The position numbers were made by a program, and so were the translations under genes. DNA of 64,000 nt from Schizochytrium sp. TIO01 (Eukaryota > Sar > Bigyra > Thraustochytrida > Thraustochytriidae), in NCBI GenBank assembly GCA_004764695.1, contig SMSO01000032.1:8452668-8516667 (forward strand). Direction: 5' to 3'. Each line of letters begins with the position of its first letter. The first letter of the stretch is position 1. Positions 59,401 to 64,000 of the stretch are shown here, piece after piece. The notes under the pieces were generated by a model that was given only the letters and a program-made list of their open reading frames with translations, ran no database searches and was not told the origin of the DNA.

Positions 59401-62400
59401 GCTGCCTCTATATAGGTACAGGAATCGCTGTCTAATGAGGAATCGGCAATGTCCTCCGCTGGAGAACACACCCTTTCGAACAATCGTTTAGGCGTCAAAG
59501 GTCTCCAACCGTAGATACTGCGTTTCGGAAACGAATGAATAACGCGAATGAAAGAGAATAAAAGCGCGTGTTAGAAAAACGATGAACACATTCAAAGACG
59601 ACCTCGCAAGTCCATGGAGACACAGAGAGAACCATAGAAGGCAAAGCTCTGAGCAGAGGGAACGGAACTTACTAGATTTTAACAGAAGGACATGCTTTGT
59701 GCAGAGACTTTGCGACGGCCTTTGCGCCCTCTGAGCCAATATTGTTGCCCAAAAGACTGTGAGTATAAATAAACAATGAGCTCAGAGAGACAGCTCCGTC
59801 AGTGATTCGATTCATCCTCTTTATTTATTTTTCAAAACGCCTAGTAAAAAAGTAATCACCTCTTCTTTTCTGCCTTCGCGTTTTATGAAGACACCACAGT
59901 AGATTTCCCCTTTCCCTCCCTTCTTCTCTTTTAATTTTAAAAAAGCAGGTAAAGAGTTGTTTTCCTTTCTAAACTACTCAACTACTTAGGTAGTACTAGC
60001 AGTGTTTTCATCTTGATTCCTTGCCCCCCCTTTCCAAAAACAAAAAATGAAAGAAGGAAAGAAGGAAAGAAGGAAGGAATGAAAGAAAGAAACAGATAAA
60101 CCATAGTAGGTTGGTATTACCTGTTATGAGGCTACCTACATATAGCTTTCTGTGCAAACTTACTTCAATTCTGTCAGGTTCTTGCATCCCTCGAGTGCCT
60201 TTGCGAGTGCCTTCGCACCCTCATCGCCAATGTTGTTCTGATCAAGACTGTGAGTGAAAATAAGTCCATCCGTTTCGAGTGAGTCAGTCGATTCTCTTCT
60301 TCATCAAAGCAATCGCATAAGTCTTCCTATGGCCCAATTTGCGAATTGATTGGGCTTCGTTATTCTGATCGCATTCTTCTTTGCGTTACGAAAAATATAT
60401 TTTGAAAACCTCGAAACTTGAGATCATTTTTTCTCCTCAAGGCTTTCTTCTTTCAAGCTCTTATTTTCTCCCCTACCCACTGCCATAACAAAGCTTCTGC
60501 TTCTATTCGAATACATAAACAAACAAACAGAAGAACTCTTGTGTACTATTACACTACTCTCCCCAAACTTACTTCAATTCTGTCAGGTTCTTGCATCCCT
60601 CGAGTGCCTTTGCGAGTGCCTTCGCACCCTCATCGCCAATGTTGTTCTGATCAAGACTGTGAGTGAAAATAAGTCCATCGAGTTCGAGTGAGTCAATCAT
60701 TCGTCTTCTTCATTACAACAATCGCAGAAGCTTTCTTCGGGTTCTATTTGCAAATTAATTGGCCCTTGTTACTCTGATTGCATTTTGGTTTGTTTTTACA
60801 AAAAGAAAGAAAAAGAAGAACTCCCGACTCTTCACAAACTTACCTCAATATTGTCAGGTTCTCGCATTCCTCCAGTGCCTTTGCGACCGCCTTGACACCC
60901 TCATGGCTAATGTTGTTCTGGTTAAGGCTGCGAGTATAAATAAGTCCATCGATTTCAAGTGAGTCAGTCGATCCTCATTTTATATACAACAATTATGGAA
61001 CTCTTCTTGTTCCGGTTCAATTTACAAATCTATTAGCCGTGGTTATTCTGATATCGCATTTCTATTTACCAAAAAATTATTTTGAAAACCTAAAAACTTG
61101 AGATCATTCTTTTTAAAGGCTCTCTTTCCTTCCTTCTCGCGCTCAATCTTTTTTTTTTCTTTACCAGTATTTATTTTATAACTCTCGTGTACTACTCTAC
61201 TCTCCAGAAACTTACCTCAGTGTTTTAAAGTTCTTGCATATCTCCAGTGCCTTTGCGTCTGCCTTGGCACCCTCATCGCCAATGTCGTTCCGATCAAGAC
61301 TGAGAATATAAATCAGTTCATCCATTTCAAATCAGTCAGTCGATCCTCTTCTTCATTACAACAATCACTGAGTTTCCGTCTGACCCTATTTGCAAAACAA
61401 TTGGCCTTTTTTACTCTGATCGCCTTTGCGAAGAGAATGAAAAAGAAGTACTAGCACTCTTTTAAACTTACCTCAATTCTGTCAGAAATCGTACGCTAAC
61501 ACCACAAGCATCCTCTAGACTTTGAGTAGAATCAGTTTCCTCACGCCTTTGAGAAAGTCCAGCAGTGCGCGAAATATTTTCCTTGGTGATTGCGCGCTTT
61601 CTCGAACTTATCAGCAATACCAGAATGGGTTTCAAAATTTGAAGAAAAGCGCCAAGCAAACTTGGCCTCAACGATACTATAAAATTGAAGATAAATCTTA
61701 GAGAATCTGTCCGAGGTTTAGAGAAAGCTCGGGTCTCACTGCTTTCGGTGTTCTCCCCTTGGCCTGACCTTCTGCGCTTGCCTGCGCCTTCACTACTCGA
61801 AGACGTACTTGAATCTCCCTGATTGTTGGCTAGCACTTTGCCGACCAGGTTTTTTAAGGTTCCGCAAGTATTTTCGTCCAAATTGTCTGGGCATAACAAA
61901 GCCGCGCACCACTGGTTGAATTTCTTGAGTTTTTCTCCATCAAAGTCTTCATGATAGAAGATCTTTGCAATATCTACCATCCCACTAGTGTAGTTATCTC
62001 GCAGCATTCTTACGCATAAATAGGCCTTGAAGAGAAAAGAATCGTCTAGATCTAGGGGTAATCTGAAAGTGTCACGAGAATCAGATGGATTTTCTTGGTT
62101 TTTTTTTTTAAGATATTGTTGGACTTTCTGTACAATGTCTTTTTTTTTCTGCACCTGATCGATCAATCGATAGAAAACTTCGAAAGCAGGTGGTTCACCT
62201 CGGGTCATTTCGCCGGAATTTTTAGGAATGCCTCCAAATTGAATCCAGCGAGAGATCTCACCGTGCCTGTATTCTGTGGACAATCCCAAAAGCTTATCTA
62301 AGTGTCTAAGAACATCTTTTTGAAAATAATTAAGCACCTTCTTCTTCTTCTTCTTCTTCCCCCCATTATTATCATTCTTCTTCTTCCCCCCATTATTATC

Positions 62401-63111
62401 ATTTTTTTTTTTTTCCAACGGTTTGTCCATTTTTTCCAACATGTCTTTCAAGACTTCAGAAAGATTTTGACCCTCAAACGATTGCCAATGTGTCTCATCA
62501 TTGAAGATAAGGCGAAAAACCACACGCTGTAAACATCTCTTTGTTTCTTCGGAAATATTTGTATCAGTGACCTTTCTGTTTTGTTGAATGTTTTCCAGTG
62601 GATTGCTTAGAATGCTCCCCAAAATTCTAGTTGCCTTTGTTCGAGCTACAAATTGACTAGAATTTTGAACGAGAACTTCATCTCTCAAATCAACCAGGAA
62701 TTCGGTGATCTTTTGAATGTCGTCTCCACTATATGGACGATTATCGTATGTAATTTGCTTCCGGGCGTGAAAATTCTGTTGTTCTCCTTGTTGTGGCCCT
62801 TCTGGTCCTTGTGGAGGAGAAGAAGATATTGTGTTGACGTCAACCTCTCTCTGCGAAGCACCAATTCCCCCAAAGTTACTATCTGTAGAAGCTTGAGAGC
62901 TTTGACCTCTGGAGGTAGTAGAACTTAATGGAGATTCACGAAGCAGCGGGCTATCTGTCATAGTGTGAATATTTTGTGAATCTTCACTGTCTTCTTGTGG
63001 ATGATTTCCTAAATCATCATCTCGATGAGGTAACGATGGGTAATTTATATAAGGAACCTCCGACTCAAACTCCTCCTCGGTACATTCGATTAGATCATCT
63101 AATTCACTCAT
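56488..63111 (-). CDS. LRR - kinase - RBR protein with long N-terminus, gene 4
   Basis: Eight exons, all introns phase 2: 61472-63111 N-terminal; LRRs 61216-61299, 60844-60927, 60573-60656, 60164-60247, 59673-59756; linker 59308-59517; last exon 56488-59179. The product is 1653 residues. The ATG at 63111 has an in-frame TAG four codons upstream. The first exon codes about 547 residues not present in the paralogues and ends FLTELR at the donor, the same words that end an LRR exon. After five LRRs and the linker (LTPKRLFERVCSPAEDI) come the helical region, a kinase (VLKQF, HCDIKPEN, GDFDGIK, YVAPEL), RING1 with CEEGDF, and the second zinc module DECCAVEC. Intron donors are GTAAGT, as in gene 1. 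It is probably intracellular or membrane-associated through the N-terminal exon. Confidence 0.83.
59673..61299 (-). repeat. Five single-exon LRRs of gene 4
   Basis: Five exons of exactly 84 nt. Cores read LDRNDIGDEG, LNQNNISHEG, LDQNNIGDEG, LDQNNIGDEG and the cap LLGNNIGSEG...CPSVKI. The third and fourth are identical in protein and near-identical in DNA, and the following introns match those around 43042-43387 and 43472-43819 in gene 1. Confidence 0.9.
60051..60090. repeat. (GAAAGAAG)n purine repeat in gene 4 intron
   Basis: A degenerate GAAAG/GAAGG run on the plus strand, inside the intron between the LRR exons at 59673-59756 and 60164-60247. Confidence 0.75.
61472..63111 (-). other. Private N-terminal exon of gene 4
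   Basis: This exon codes 546 residues plus two bases. Residues 1-125 are acidic, Ser/Pro/Gln-rich and probably disordered. About 130-430 is a mixed helical region with no family I recognise. Residues 233-258 carry a tandem KKKNDNNGG repeat ending in a Lys run, coded by a 24-nt repeat at 62337-62413. About 432-450 is a Ser run followed by GKRRRSG, a possible nuclear signal. Residues 471-502 form a strongly hydrophobic block (FIFNFIVSL to LVLLISS) flanked by basic residues, a candidate membrane segment or hairpin. It could be a captured exon of another gene; no paralogue in the window has it. Confidence 0.75.
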
Positions 63112-64000
63112 CGTTCTTGTCTAAATGCACCACTTTGCAGAATGCAAAATGTCAAAATCAGCCAACGAAGCCTATTCAAGTGTGAAAATGAGCTTGTCAC
63201 TTTCAACCAGAAGCTAAAACGGAGCTGTTCTTCACACTTCTTCGAGCGTACGCTCCCGTGGGCGGCGCCACTTCTGGAACTGCTGATTCGCGATGATACA
63301 AGTCGTACAGCCACGCCTCAGCTGTCTGAAAAGGTTTTGCAAGCTGTAGCAAACTGAGCCAGCGGCGAAGATATCTGTTTATATTTGGTTGGCAATAACG
63401 ATACGTGGCAGAAAGTAGATATTAATAAGATAAATCCGTTAGAGGATATTCTGCATAGTCCAGATCACCTCTCCTACTTCTTCGCATTGTGCGGACTGCC
63501 ACCCAGCCTATGAATAGATGTTTCCAGTTTCATCCTCAATCTCTAGATCTTCATACTCATCAATAGGCATGCCAATATTCTCCTCCGTCATCATGATTTC
63601 CTCAGGATTAACTTCTGCAAGCCATCAACCGGAGACCCAGATTGAATAAACTCAGCCCAACGCTCTTGTAATATCGATCCACCTTTAAGATATACCCCTT
63701 TTTCTCGGTACGGCGTGTACCAAACCGGGGAGACTACGCAAAGTTTTTCAAGTTAGCGGATTTGGCTGGCCTGCCTACACTCTCTGTCAGAGGCTACTAC
63801 TACCAGTCCTTTCACCTGGCCAAAGACTCAAGTCGAAGCGTGTTACTTGAGTCTGCCATGCTGTCTTGCGATTCAAACGGAAAAGCTTGCTGTTAGAACG
63901 ATATAGATTGGAGTTGGAACGTTCCGGGGCATTGTTCTGTTTGTTCTGTATCACCCGCCCTTCCCTCATGGGCAAATACGGAATTGCGTCACTATTCCTA
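63112..64000. other. Upstream flank of gene 4 to window end
   Basis: The presumed promoter and 5' UTR of gene 4. No other gene is supported in the last 890 bases, and the conserved 22-nt element of genes 1-3 is not evident here. Confidence 0.45.

Overview
The window is nuclear DNA of a microbial eukaryote. It has GT-AG introns, a spliced cytosolic ribosomal protein gene, a STE11-type MAP3 kinase, many microsatellites and long gene-poor stretches. A homoserine dehydrogenase shows that the organism can make threonine/methionine precursors, so it is not an animal. A protist or alga (for example a stramenopile) fits, but the lineage cannot be fixed from this sequence.

Layout. Positions 1-20.7 kb hold no gene I can recognise: 1-12 kb is full of short tandem repeats, and 12-19.8 kb is stop-rich, repeat-poor DNA. 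Homoserine dehydrogenase lies at 20747-21814 (minus) below a GC-rich 5' region. Positions 22.5-27.5 kb are gene-free, with two pentamer arrays in opposite orientation. Ribosomal protein eS1 (27914-29345, plus, one intron) and the MAP3K-like kinase (30376-32373, minus, single exon) converge. Positions 32.4-37.7 kb are again gene-free.

The main feature is 37.7-63.1 kb: four tandem, same-strand (minus) paralogous genes that I reconstructed exon by exon. The plan is: short start exon; 4 to 8 leucine-rich repeats of the ribonuclease-inhibitor/NLR type, each on its own exon (84 nt, one of 72 nt); a linker exon; and one large last exon coding a coiled/helical region, an atypical protein kinase and a RING-between-RING (RBR)-type zinc module. 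Every intron is phase 2, so any LRR exon can be gained, lost or swapped without a frameshift. The LRR backbone is nearly constant, while residues predicted to face outward on the beta-strand are highly variable.

Each paralogue has its own lesion or innovation. Gene 2 has lost the kinase by an in-frame deletion. Gene 3 has lost the ancestral start codon (ATG to AGG) and carries a triplicated linker with exonised intron sequence. Gene 4 has exchanged the short start exon for a 547-codon exon. Gene 1 carries recently duplicated exon-intron units nearly identical to units in gene 4. The layout resembles an innate-immunity-type receptor cluster (LRR recognition, kinase signalling, ubiquitin-ligase output). 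That function is an inference; the gene structures are read directly from the sequence.
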